DNA from: an uncultured Collinsella sp.
Lineage (GTDB): Bacteria; Actinomycetota; Coriobacteriia; Coriobacteriales; Coriobacteriaceae
Assembly: GCA_900543505.1 (NCBI GenBank)
Contig: UQSB01000066.1
Coordinates: 1-8,709 of the forward strand
Direction of reading: 5' to 3'
Length of the DNA stretch: 8,709 bases
Position 1 is the first letter of the stretch. Every line of letters starts with the position of its first letter. Below the pieces are notes generated by a model. The model was given only the letters and a program-made list of their open reading frames with translations, was not told the DNA's origin and made no database searches. Both the position numbers and the translations under genes were made by a program. Positions 1-6,337 of this stretch are shown here, in pieces.

Positions 1-16
1 TCCGCACATGTGCGGA
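1..16. repeat. 16-bp perfect palindrome upstream of efp
   Basis: TCCGCACATGTGCGGA equals its own reverse complement. It sits at the window edge, about 100 bp ahead of the efp -10 box. The octamer CGGATGAA overlaps its right end (13-20) and recurs at 34-41, 21 bp away. A weak hairpin (TTGCC 43-47 with GGCAA 54-58) and the 8-bp palindrome GGGCGCCC (62-69) follow. The palindrome has no spacer and no T-run after it, so it does not look like an intrinsic terminator. A protein-binding site, or the end of a structure belonging to an unseen upstream gene, is possible. Confidence 0.4.
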
Positions 17-114
17 TGAATGTGGGAAGTGTTCGGATGAAGTTGCCAATCAAGGCAATTCGGGCGCCCCGCGTTCTCTTTTTATGCGCTCGCTGCAGGC
101 GCCGTCTGCAAGTG

Positions 115-120
115 TATAAT
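115..120 (+). promoter_or_regulatory. -10 box of probable efp operon promoter
   Basis: A perfect TATAAT lies 58 nt before the efp ATG. The matching -35 region (about 92-98, GCTGCAG) is a poor fit to TTGACA, so the promoter call rests mainly on the -10 and on its position at the head of a run of co-directional genes. Transcription would start near 127 and give a leader of about 50 nt. That leader contains a minimal start-stop pair ATGTAA (130-135) that is probably coincidental. Confidence 0.5.
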
Positions 121-177
121 TTCGGTCGTATGTAATTTGGGCGCTTGTGCGTTCTGCCCATAACAAGAAAGGTCACT

Positions 178-741
178 ATGCCTACCATTTCTACCGCCGA
201 CTTCAAGAACGGCCTCGGTCTCCGCATTAAAGACAAGGTCTACACCATCGTCGAGTTCCAGCATGTCAAGCCGGGCAAGGGCGGCGCGTTTGTGCGCTAC
301 AAGACCCGCGACATCAAGAGCGGCCGCGTCGTCGAGAACACCTGCAACGCCGGCACCAAGTTCGAGAGCGTCATGCTCACCACCCGTGAGTTCCAGTACC
401 TCTACAACGATGGCACCGACTACATCTTCATGGACAACGAGTCCTATGAGCAGGTTCCCGTTCCCGAGGACATGGTGGGCGAGAACTCCAAGTGGCTGCG
501 CGAGAACGACATCTGCCAGCTGCTCTTCGCCGACGATGAGCTCATGGGCGTGACCCCGCCGATGTTCATCGAGACCACCATCGTCCAGACCGACCCGGGC
601 TTTAAGGGCGACACCGTCCAGGGTTCCACCAAGCCGGCCACGATCGACACCGGCGCTGTCATCCAGGTCCCCATGTACCTCAACGAGGGCGAGGTCATCA
701 AGGTTGACACCCGCGACGGCAAGTTCGTCTCCCGCGTCTAG
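178..741 (+). CDS. efp: Elongation factor P
   Basis: EF-P binds the ribosome between the P and E sites and rescues ribosomes stalled on polyproline stretches. The 187-residue product has the usual family length and three-domain plan: an N-terminal KOW-like domain (about 1-63) and two OB-fold domains (about 65-125 and 130-187). The exposed loop of domain I reads KPGKGGAFVR, placing Lys34 at the tip that reaches the peptidyl-transferase centre and is the usual site of post-translational modification. The C-terminal family signature is visible around GDTVQGSTKPATIDTG and VPMYLNEGE. I chose the ATG at 178 because AAGAAAGG lies just upstream and MPTISTADFKNG is a typical EF-P N-terminus. An in-frame TTG at 145 would add 11 non-conserved residues. 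No lysine-modifying enzyme is encoded in the window. It is the first gene of the apparent operon, and the next gene follows after 24 nt. Confidence 0.98.
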   Translation: MPTISTADFKNGLGLRIKDKVYTIVEFQHVKPGKGGAFVRYKTRDIKSGRVVENTCNAGTKFESVMLTTREFQYLYNDGTDYIFMDNESYEQVPVPEDMVGENSKWLRENDICQLLFADDELMGVTPPMFIETTIVQTDPGFKGDTVQGSTKPATIDTGAVIQVPMYLNEGEVIKVDTRDGKFVSRV

Positions 742-765
742 CAACCAACTCTTCTAGGAGGACTC

Positions 766-1128
766 ATGCCCCAGGAAATCAAGATTGACGGCATCGGCAT
801 TTCGCCCGATGTTCTGACCGCCATCGTCTCGCGCGCCGTGTCGGATGTCGAGGGCATCGCCTCCGTTGGCGTCAAGGACCTTGCCACCAACCTTGTCTCC
901 ATGATGCTCTCGTCCAAGGCCCCGGCTTCCGAGCCGCCGGTCGAGGCCGAGGTCATCGGCGACAAGCTCGCACTCACCGTGCGTGTCGTGGTGTTCTTTG
1001 GCTATCCGTTCAAGAAGCTCGCCGAGGCCGTTCGCGCCGCCGTGGTCGCTGCCATCGATGCTCAGGTGGGCGTCGAGGTCGAGCGCGTTGACGTTTGCAT
1101 TGACGGCCTCGTTTTCCCCAAGGAGTAA
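766..1128 (+). CDS. Asp23/Gls24 family envelope-stress protein (YqhY-like)
   Basis: This 120-residue protein belongs to the Asp23/Gls24 (DUF322) family of small Gram-positive proteins linked to cell-envelope stress. The biochemical role of the family is not settled. Supporting features are the opening I-x-I-x-P-x-V-L-x-x-I-V-x-x-A-V-x-x-V-E-G-I (about 9-31), a central beta-rich part (EAEVIGDKLALTVRVVV), and a C-terminal part pairing a helix (PFKKLAEAVRAAVVAAI) with VGVEVERVDVCIDGLVF. It has no signal peptide or membrane segment, so it should be cytosolic or membrane-associated through partners. A strong TAGGAGG (755-761) sits 4 nt before the ATG. Its position directly before nusB recalls yqhY-nusB of Bacillus, which supports a YqhY-like rather than a stress-induced Asp23 role. 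Its last codons supply the ribosome site for nusB. Confidence 0.9.
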   Translation: MPQEIKIDGIGISPDVLTAIVSRAVSDVEGIASVGVKDLATNLVSMMLSSKAPASEPPVEAEVIGDKLALTVRVVVFFGYPFKKLAEAVRAAVVAAIDAQVGVEVERVDVCIDGLVFPKE

Positions 1129-1131
1129 CCT

Positions 1132-1719
1132 TTGAGCCTTAAGGTTTATCGCGGGCGCACGCTTGCCCGCAGTCAGGCGCTGCAGCTGCTGTTCCAGGCC
1201 GAGGCCACGGACAGCCCGCTCGAGCGCGTCCTCGAGGGCGATTTCCTGATCTCGAAGGGCCCCCTCGACCCCTATGCGCTGGAGCTTTGCCGCGGTGCCT
1301 ACGAGCATATCGATCGTATCGATTGCGCCTTGCGCGCCGTCGCCAAGAACTGGGATCTTATGCGCATGCCCGGCGCCGACCGCAACCTGCTGCGTATCGC
1401 CGTCTACGAGATGCGCTTCCTCACCGACGAGGAGGTCTCGGACGCCATCGTCATCAACGAGGCCGTCGAGATCGCTAAGGCTTATGGTACCGACCAGTCC
1501 GCATCGTTTGTCAACGGCGTACTGGGTAAGATCGCTCGCAGCGAGGAGCTGCCGGGCGAGGACCTGTACCAAGAGCTGCTGGCCGAGGATCGCGCTCGCG
1601 AGGAGGCACAGGCTGCCGAGGCTGCCGCCAAGGTCGCTGCCGCTCAGGCTGCCGCCGGTGTACTTGCTGAGGATGCAGACGCTGCTGAGGCCGTTGAGGC
1701 CGACTCCGTCGAGGAGTAG
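1132..1719 (+). CDS. nusB: Transcription antitermination factor NusB
   Basis: NusB binds boxA RNA together with NusE (ribosomal protein S10) and promotes antitermination and assembly during rRNA transcription. The all-helical NusB domain covers about residues 8-136. It starts with R-x-x-A-R-S-Q-A-L-Q-L-L-F-Q, continues with the basic RNA-facing helix around ADRNLLRIAVYEM (81-93), and ends with VINEAVEIAKAYGTDQSASF plus VNGVLGKIAR. The start is TTG at 1132, 6 nt after an AAGGAG (1120-1125) that overlaps the stop region of the preceding gene, so translation is probably coupled. NusB proteins usually end soon after the last of these helices. Here a tail of about 59 residues (137-195) follows, and from about residue 155 it is almost entirely Ala, Glu and Asp. 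The tail looks disordered and acidic and its function is unknown. Confidence 0.95.
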   Translation: MSLKVYRGRTLARSQALQLLFQAEATDSPLERVLEGDFLISKGPLDPYALELCRGAYEHIDRIDCALRAVAKNWDLMRMPGADRNLLRIAVYEMRFLTDEEVSDAIVINEAVEIAKAYGTDQSASFVNGVLGKIARSEELPGEDLYQELLAEDRAREEAQAAEAAAKVAAAQAAAGVLAEDADAAEAVEADSVEE

Positions 1720-1721
1720 CT

Positions 1722-1988
1722 ATGCCAGAGGGTTCCGTCCGCAACTTCGATGAGATCTCGGATCGCCTGGACCAGATCATCGCCACCGTTCGCTCCAAGG
1801 ATACGTCCCTGGAGCGTTCGCTCGATTTGTTTGACGAGGCGATTGAGCTGGGCTCCCGTGCGGTCGATATGGTCGACAAGTTTGAGCTGACGCCGCGTGA
1901 GGCCGATAAGCTCGAGCAGGAATACGATGAGGATGCGGCAAACGAATCCAAGGATAGCCATGCCGCGTCCCCGGATACGAATGGTTGA
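1722..1988 (+). CDS. xseB: Exodeoxyribonuclease VII small subunit
   Basis: XseB is the small subunit of exonuclease VII. Several copies bind one XseA, and the complex degrades single-stranded DNA from both ends into oligonucleotides. The 88-residue product shows the family pattern of two helices: F-D-E-I-S-D-R-L-D-Q-I-I-A-T-V (9-23), then the L-E-R-S-L-D-L-F-D-E-A-I-E-L-G segment (about 30-44). An acidic, Glu/Asp-rich tail (about 58-88) follows that is not part of the conserved core. The ATG lies 2 nt after the nusB stop, with GAGGAG (1711-1716) inside the end of nusB as ribosome site. The catalytic partner xseA, often the adjacent gene, is not in the window, so it must lie elsewhere if the enzyme is functional. 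Confidence 0.92.
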   Translation: MPEGSVRNFDEISDRLDQIIATVRSKDTSLERSLDLFDEAIELGSRAVDMVDKFELTPREADKLEQEYDEDAANESKDSHAASPDTNG

Positions 1989-2800
1989 TGGCATTCATGA
2001 AACGCGTGCGTCTTGATGACGAACTGATTTCACAGGGCATCTGCGCCGATCGCGCGGATGCCCTTCGCACTCTTATGGCCGGCTTGGTCTCGAGTGGCGG
2101 CGAGCGTTTGACCTCCCCGGGCCTTAAGGTGACGCCCGGTCTGCCCCTACACGTGAAGGGTCGTATTCCCTACGTGGGGCGCGGCGGGCTCAAGCTCGAG
2201 GGCGCGCTCGATGCGTTTGGGATTGATCCGACGGACCTTGCTTGCCTCGATGTGGGCTGCTCCACGGGCGGCTTTACCGATTGCCTGCTCAAGCGTGGCG
2301 CCGCCACGGTCGTTTCGGTCGATGTGGGTCGCGCCCAGTTTGATTGGTCGCTGCGTCAAGACGAGCGCGTGACGCTCCACGAACGCACCAACGTGACGCA
2401 GCTGCCCGAGCTCGGCTACGGCGGCGCTATCGACCTGGCCGTGTGCGATGTGTCGTTTACGAGTATCGCGAATATCATCGACGCCGTGCTGGCGTGCCTT
2501 AAGCCTTCGGGTTCGTTTTGCACGCTCGTAAAACCCCAGTTTGAGGCGCCGGCTGCGCTGGTTGGTGACGGCGGTATCGTGACCGACCCCGCCGTCCGCT
2601 GCGATACACTCGCGGCGGCGATTGAGCTTTTTGCCGCCAAGGGCCTGTTTCCGCTCGACGTGTGCGTGTCGCCCATCCGTGGCGCCAAGGGCAACGTTGA
2701 GTTTTTCCTGTACGGCACGAGGTTTGCCCCCGGCGAACGCACCGACGATGAGCTGCAATCCCAGGTATCGGTTTTGAGCGAGAAAGCAGCAACGCTATGA
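1988..2800 (+). CDS. tlyA: TlyA family 16S/23S rRNA 2'-O-methyltransferase
   Basis: TlyA uses S-adenosylmethionine to 2'-O-methylate cytidines in rRNA (C1409 of 16S and C1920 of 23S in mycobacteria). In those organisms its loss confers capreomycin resistance. Older annotation calls it a hemolysin. An N-terminal S4 RNA-binding domain (about 5-64) precedes an RrmJ/FtsJ-type Rossmann methyltransferase. Numbered from this start, the SAM motif is LDVGCSTGGFTD (87-98), and the catalytic K-D-K-E set is K69 (GGLKLEGAL), D154 (VCDVSF), K182 (LVKPQFE) and E238 (NVEFF). All four residues are present. The ATG at 1988 shares one base with the xseB stop (TGATG), a layout typical of stop-start coupling. TTG 1985 and ATG 1997 are alternatives, and none has a clear Shine-Dalgarno sequence, so the exact N-terminus is uncertain by up to four residues. 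The stop overlaps nadK by 4 nt. Confidence 0.95.
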   Translation: MAFMKRVRLDDELISQGICADRADALRTLMAGLVSSGGERLTSPGLKVTPGLPLHVKGRIPYVGRGGLKLEGALDAFGIDPTDLACLDVGCSTGGFTDCLLKRGAATVVSVDVGRAQFDWSLRQDERVTLHERTNVTQLPELGYGGAIDLAVCDVSFTSIANIIDAVLACLKPSGSFCTLVKPQFEAPAALVGDGGIVTDPAVRCDTLAAAIELFAAKGLFPLDVCVSPIRGAKGNVEFFLYGTRFAPGERTDDELQSQVSVLSEKAATL

Positions 2801-3657
2801 AGGTCTTTCTGGTTCCCAATTACTACAAGCAAGAGGCGGTCGAGAGCGGCCTGATGCTCGAGCTTTGGCTTTCGCGCCAAGGTTACGAGGTCGCATGGGC
2901 TGCCGACCAGCGCTCCAAGATCCAGAGCGCGCCCGATGTTGACAATGCCGACCTGGTCATTACGCTCGGTGGTGACGGTACGCTGCTGCGTGCCGCCCGC
3001 ATTCTCAACTACCGTGAGATTCCCATTTTGGGTCTTTCCTATGGTCATTTGGGTTTTTTGACGGCCGCGAGCCCCGAGGAGCGCGACATTTTGCAGGTCG
3101 TGAGCGATGCCCTGTCCGGCGAGCTCCATGTGAGTCGCCGCGCCACCATCGCCGCCGATATCGTTTCGGTACGCGAAGACGGTACGAAGGATGTCGTGCG
3201 CACGTTTGCCCTCAACGATATGGCGCTTACGCGTGGGCCCCTGTCCGATATGGTCGAATTCGACATCACGGTGTCCGGCCATCATATCGACCGCCTGCGC
3301 GGTGACGGCGTCGTCGTTTCGACGGCGACCGGCTCCACCGGCTACGCGCTTTCCGCCGGCGGCCCCATCGTCAGCCCCGATTACACGGGCATGGTCTGTG
3401 TGCCCATCGCTCCGCATACCATTCAGGCTCGCGCCTTCTTGACTTCGCCGAGCGATGTCGTCGAGATCTTTATGTCAGATGATCGTCCGAGCGTGCCGGC
3501 AATTGCCATCGATGGACAGTTTATTACCTGCGATGGCACGGTCGAGAGCGTGGCTGTGCGACGAGGCCCCGGCGATGTGCTGCTGCTCGACTACGGCCCC
3601 GAGAGCTTTTACAACTCGGTGAGCCGCGTATTCTACGGAGTGCGTCATGATCGATGA
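2797..3657 (+). CDS. nadK: NAD kinase
   Basis: NadK phosphorylates the 2'-hydroxyl of the adenosine ribose of NAD, using ATP or polyphosphate, to make NADP. The 286-residue cytosolic protein carries the hallmark LGGDGTLLRAARI (GGDGT at 58-62), the second motif as LNDMALTRG (N140, D141), and the long glycine-rich stretch GDGVVVSTATGSTGYALSAGGP (169-190) that forms the nucleotide pocket. The segment usually written G-x-N-x-G-x-L-G-F-L reads G-L-S-Y-G-H-L-G-F-L (79-88), with Ser81 where Asn is common. The ATG overlaps the tlyA stop as ATGA, and only a weak AGAAAG lies upstream, so translation probably depends on coupling. The adjacency tlyA-nadK-recN is common in Gram-positive genomes and supports all three calls. 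Confidence 0.96.
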   Translation: MKVFLVPNYYKQEAVESGLMLELWLSRQGYEVAWAADQRSKIQSAPDVDNADLVITLGGDGTLLRAARILNYREIPILGLSYGHLGFLTAASPEERDILQVVSDALSGELHVSRRATIAADIVSVREDGTKDVVRTFALNDMALTRGPLSDMVEFDITVSGHHIDRLRGDGVVVSTATGSTGYALSAGGPIVSPDYTGMVCVPIAPHTIQARAFLTSPSDVVEIFMSDDRPSVPAIAIDGQFITCDGTVESVAVRRGPGDVLLLDYGPESFYNSVSRVFYGVRHDR

Positions 3658-5275
3658 GCTGCAGGTTTCCAACATTGCACTCATTCGTGAGGCGACGTTG
3701 GTGCCAAGCGCGGGTCTAACGGTTCTGACCGGAGAAACCGGCGCCGGTAAGACCGCGCTGCTCTCGGCGCTCAAGCTCATTTTGGGCGAGCGCGCGGATT
3801 CGTCGACGGTGCGCGAAGGCGAGGCGCTTGCCAGCGTCGAGGCGCGCTTGTTTGACGGCCCGCACGACGCGGAGGGCTTCACCGTGCAGCGCAGCCTTTC
3901 TGCCGAGGGCCGTAGCCGCGTAAAAATTGACGGCCGCATCGCCAGCGTGCGCGAACTTTCGGAGCGCGTCGGTGTGATGATGGATCTTTGCGGCCAGCAC
4001 GAGCACCAGCGCCTCCTCGACCCGGCGCATCATGTTGCCATGGTCGATGCCTGGGCAGGGCGCCCGGCACTCGAGGCGCTCGAGCACTATCGTGCTTGCT
4101 TTAAAGCCTCGCGCGCGGCTGCCAAGGAGGTCCGTCGCGTCGAAGAGGCCTCGCGTGCGCAGGGGAGTCGCGTTGAGGAGGCACGCTTCGCCCTGGAGCG
4201 CATTGCCGAGGTCGACCCCAACCCGGGTGAGTATGAGGAACTCGAGGAACTGCTGCCGCGCTCCGAACATGCCGAGGTACTGGTTGCCACAGCTAACGAT
4301 GCCCATGCATCGCTTGCCGCCGAAGGTGGAGCGCTCGATGCCGTGAACAGCGCCGTGGCAGAGCTTTCCCGTATGGCTACCGTCGATCGCAAACTGGGCG
4401 ACATTGCCGATGCGCTTTCGGATGCCTGCATCTCCCTTGAGGATAGCGCGAACGAGCTTCGTGCCTATCGCGATGGCGTCGCCTTCGACCCGCGCGAGCT
4501 CGCTCGCATGCGTGAGCGGTATTCCGACCTCAAGGGCCTGTTGCGTCAGTGGGGTCCCACCATGGACGATGTTTTTGCCATGCGCGATCGCTCGCAAGAG
4601 CTGCTGTCCCTGGTCGATGATGGCGATGAACAGATCAAAAAGGCGCGTGAGGCACTCGGGAGCGCCGAGCGCGAGCTGTTCGCTGCCGCCAAGGCACTCA
4701 AGCGTGCGCGTAATACCGCTGCTCCGCGTTTTTGTCACGAGGTTGGCCGCCAAATGGCGCGCCTGGAGATGGGCGGCGCCGAGCTCGTTTGGGAGTCGCG
4801 TGATCTTCCGCGCGCCGAGTGGACGCCGGCGGGTCCTTCAAGCTACGAGCTTTTGTATCGCAGCGGTGTCGGCTTGACGCCGCGTCCCCTGCGCCGCATT
4901 GCCTCGGGCGGCGAGCTCAGCCGCGTCATGCTGGCGAGCAAGGTGGTCTTGGGTAATGCTGACGGCGTCGACACACTGGTATTTGACGAGGTCGATGCCG
5001 GTGTCGGCGGCTCCACGGCTCGTGCTCTTGCTGGTGTGCTGGCCGATCTTGCCGCTACGCATCAAGTGATTGTCGTAACCCACTTGGCGCAAGTCGCCGT
5101 CATGGCCGACAAGCATTATGTTGTCAGCAAGGAGCCGGGCGATGTTCCCCAGACGCATTTGGACGAGGTAACCGGCGAAGCGCGTACCGCCGAGATTGCC
5201 CGCATGTTGAGCGGCGATCAGTCCGAAGCAAGCTTGGCCCACGCAAAGCAGATGCTCGAAGAAGTTCGAGGCTAG
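3647..5275 (+). CDS. recN: DNA repair protein RecN
   Basis: RecN is an SMC-like ATPase that gathers and holds broken DNA ends during RecA-dependent double-strand break repair. The product has 542 residues, close to the family's usual 550-575. Both halves of the ABC-type ATPase head are present. Walker A is GETGAGKT (29-36), followed by LILGERADSSTVREGE. The signature is ASGGELSR (S420-S425), Walker B is LVFDEVDAGVGG (D447, E448), and the switch segment is VIVVTHLAQVAVMAD. Between the halves (about 150-360) is a charged, Glu/Arg/Ala-rich region expected to form the short antiparallel coiled coil. ATG 3647 overlaps the end of nadK by 11 nt and has GGAG at 3637-3640. It is the last gene of the + strand block. 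No SOS box is needed to explain its expression, since it lies inside the operon, and I saw none. Confidence 0.97.
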   Translation: MIDELQVSNIALIREATLVPSAGLTVLTGETGAGKTALLSALKLILGERADSSTVREGEALASVEARLFDGPHDAEGFTVQRSLSAEGRSRVKIDGRIASVRELSERVGVMMDLCGQHEHQRLLDPAHHVAMVDAWAGRPALEALEHYRACFKASRAAAKEVRRVEEASRAQGSRVEEARFALERIAEVDPNPGEYEELEELLPRSEHAEVLVATANDAHASLAAEGGALDAVNSAVAELSRMATVDRKLGDIADALSDACISLEDSANELRAYRDGVAFDPRELARMRERYSDLKGLLRQWGPTMDDVFAMRDRSQELLSLVDDGDEQIKKAREALGSAERELFAAAKALKRARNTAAPRFCHEVGRQMARLEMGGAELVWESRDLPRAEWTPAGPSSYELLYRSGVGLTPRPLRRIASGGELSRVMLASKVVLGNADGVDTLVFDEVDAGVGGSTARALAGVLADLAATHQVIVVTHLAQVAVMADKHYVVSKEPGDVPQTHLDEVTGEARTAEIARMLSGDQSEASLAHAKQMLEEVRG

Positions 5276-5291
5276 GTCGTATCAGCGGTGT

Positions 5292-5328
5292 TGGTGGGAC
5301 AAAATAGACTGAAATTTTTGTCCCACTA
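5292..5328. terminator. Perfect inverted repeat between convergent recN and RpiR-type gene
   Basis: GTGGGACAAAA (5294-5304) pairs perfectly with TTTTGTCCCAC (5316-5326) around an 11-nt loop. A G-T and a T-A pair extend the stem to 13 bp. It starts 18 nt after the recN stop and 8 nt after the stop of the minus-strand gene, the place for a shared terminator. However, the T-run lies inside the stem, next to the loop, and neither strand has a run of T directly after the stem. It is therefore not a standard intrinsic terminator. It may be a transcript-end stabiliser, a bidirectional pause or Rho-related site, or a dispersed genomic repeat. Confidence 0.5.
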
Positions 5329-5334
5329 CGCGTT

Positions 5335-6192
5335 TTACTCAACGACCTTGTCCGGCTGGATGAGCTCCTCGTAGTAGCTGATATGTTCACGAGCGTCTTC
5401 AATCTCGGGCAGCAGGAAGTTGTAGATAACTTCGATGATCATCGTGGCGCTGATCTTGGAGAACGCAAAGTCACCCGTCGTCAGCAGCGCCTCGTGGTTG
5501 ACGGTATTAAAAGTGTAGTCTGCCAGGCGCGCGAGTGGAGACTTGCTGTCGCTGCTGATGACGACTACGGTGGCACCGCAGTCGCGAGCCGCTTTTGCCA
5601 TGCGATTCAGTCGGCGCGACTTGCCGGAGTTTGAGATGAGCACGATGACGTCACCCGGGCGCAACGTGAGCGCAAAGCCGATTGATGTCTCGCTAATGGT
5701 GCTCGCCATGCAGCGCAGGCCCAGCTGCGAAAACTTAAACGTCGCATCGAGCGCGACCGCGTTCGTATTTCCCACAGCCGCAAACTCAATAACCCCTGCA
5801 TGCTTAAGGGCATGCACAACAGCCGCCAACGTATCGTGGTCGATCCCGTCGATGGTCGCATTAAGCTCGCTCACCTTGGCAGCCAGGATGTTCTTAAGGC
5901 TCTGCTCCATATTGTCGAGCGAGACTTCGTCAGTCAGGCCCTCGTTGCGCTGGCTTTCCAAATCCCTCGCCAACGAAAACTGAAAGCTGCGGAAGCTGCC
6001 AAAGCCAAGCTTGCGGCAGAAGCGCGAAACGGTCGCCTCGGACGTGGCGGCGGCGCGCGAGAGCTGAGCCGCCGTGAGGCGTGGCGCCTCGGACTGGTGC
6101 TCCAATATATAGTCGACAATGCGCTGCTCGGATTCGCTGTATCCCTGATGGGTACTAATGAGGGAAAGTGCGCTCTTGCTACTATCGGTCAT
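5335..6192 (-). CDS. RpiR/MurR family transcriptional regulator (HTH-SIS)
   Basis: This 285-residue protein has the two-part architecture of RpiR-family regulators, which sense sugar phosphates and control carbohydrate genes. An N-terminal HTH_6 domain (about 1-77) contains the helix-turn-helix LTAAQLSRAAATSEATVSRF followed by CRKLGFGSFRSF (about 39-70). A C-terminal SIS (sugar isomerase) domain (about 122-260) includes AAVGNTNAVALDA, VIVLISNSGKSRR (183-194) and ATVVVISSDSKSPLA. I place the start at 6192: AGGAG sits 6 nt upstream of this ATG, and MTDSSKSALSLI leads straight into the family N-terminus. An ATG at 6240 has no ribosome site and overlaps the likely -10 box. It is divergent from the PTS gene, so local control of that permease is the natural inference. 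Whether it activates or represses, and which sugar phosphate it senses, cannot be read here. Confidence 0.92.
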   Translation of the reverse strand: MTDSSKSALSLISTHQGYSESEQRIVDYILEHQSEAPRLTAAQLSRAAATSEATVSRFCRKLGFGSFRSFQFSLARDLESQRNEGLTDEVSLDNMEQSLKNILAAKVSELNATIDGIDHDTLAAVVHALKHAGVIEFAAVGNTNAVALDATFKFSQLGLRCMASTISETSIGFALTLRPGDVIVLISNSGKSRRLNRMAKAARDCGATVVVISSDSKSPLARLADYTFNTVNHEALLTTGDFAFSKISATMIIEVIYNFLLPEIEDAREHISYYEELIQPDKVVE

Positions 6193-6240
6193 GGATGGCT
6201 CCTGGTTGGCATGATAATCGGACTCGTTTTGTACTGTCAT

Positions 6241-6246
6241 AGTATA
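6241..6246 (-). promoter_or_regulatory. -10 box of RpiR-type regulator gene
   Basis: Read on the minus strand the bases are TATACT, 48 nt before the chosen ATG at 6192. No good -35 hexamer is seen at the usual 16-18 bp spacing. Transcription would begin near 6234, downstream of the alternative ATG at 6240. This supports the shorter protein start. Confidence 0.35.
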
Positions 6247-6322
6247 GGGGGATTTTCAATTACAAGATACACCTTGCCGTTTCAAGTGTTGATGGTAAAC
6301 TTTCACCTACCGTTTACGGTTA

Positions 6323-6337
6323 TGAAAGAACCTTTCA
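6323..6337. promoter_or_regulatory. Putative operator, palindrome TGAAAG-AAC-CTTTCA
   Basis: Two 6-bp arms are perfectly inverted around a 3-bp centre. Written as TGAAA-N5-TTTCA, it resembles the operator style I recall for RpiR-family regulators. It lies between the divergent genes, about 128 bp before the PTS ATG, so binding by the adjacent regulator is the simplest reading. A catabolite-response element would have CG at the centre of a 14-bp site, which this lacks. The regulator assignment is inference. Confidence 0.5.

Noticed and set aside
1..135. Two + strand frames open from the left edge (ending at 119 and 135), possible C-terminus of an upstream gene
   Set aside because: Both run into or through the efp promoter, are short, give Arg- or Ser/Ala-rich sequence and match no family I know. 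The length is within chance for GC-rich DNA.
145..177. Upstream TTG extension of efp
   Set aside because: It adds 11 non-conserved residues, while ATG 178 has a good ribosome site and a typical EF-P N-terminus.
82..744. 220-codon minus-strand frame opposite efp, and similar frames opposite the Asp23/nusB (754-1572), tlyA (2147-2758), tlyA/nadK (2416-3417) and recN (3716-4753) genes
   Set aside because: All are antisense shadows of genes with clear family motifs. Their products are Asp/Gly/Leu-rich or Arg-rich without domains.
6193..6240. Upstream ATG for the RpiR-type regulator
   Set aside because: There is no Shine-Dalgarno before 6240 and it overlaps the probable -10 box. ATG 6192 has AGGAG at 6 nt.
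6323..6337. Catabolite-response (cre) element
   Set aside because: The arms fit, but cre sites are 14 bp with a central CG. This dyad has a 3-bp AAC centre.
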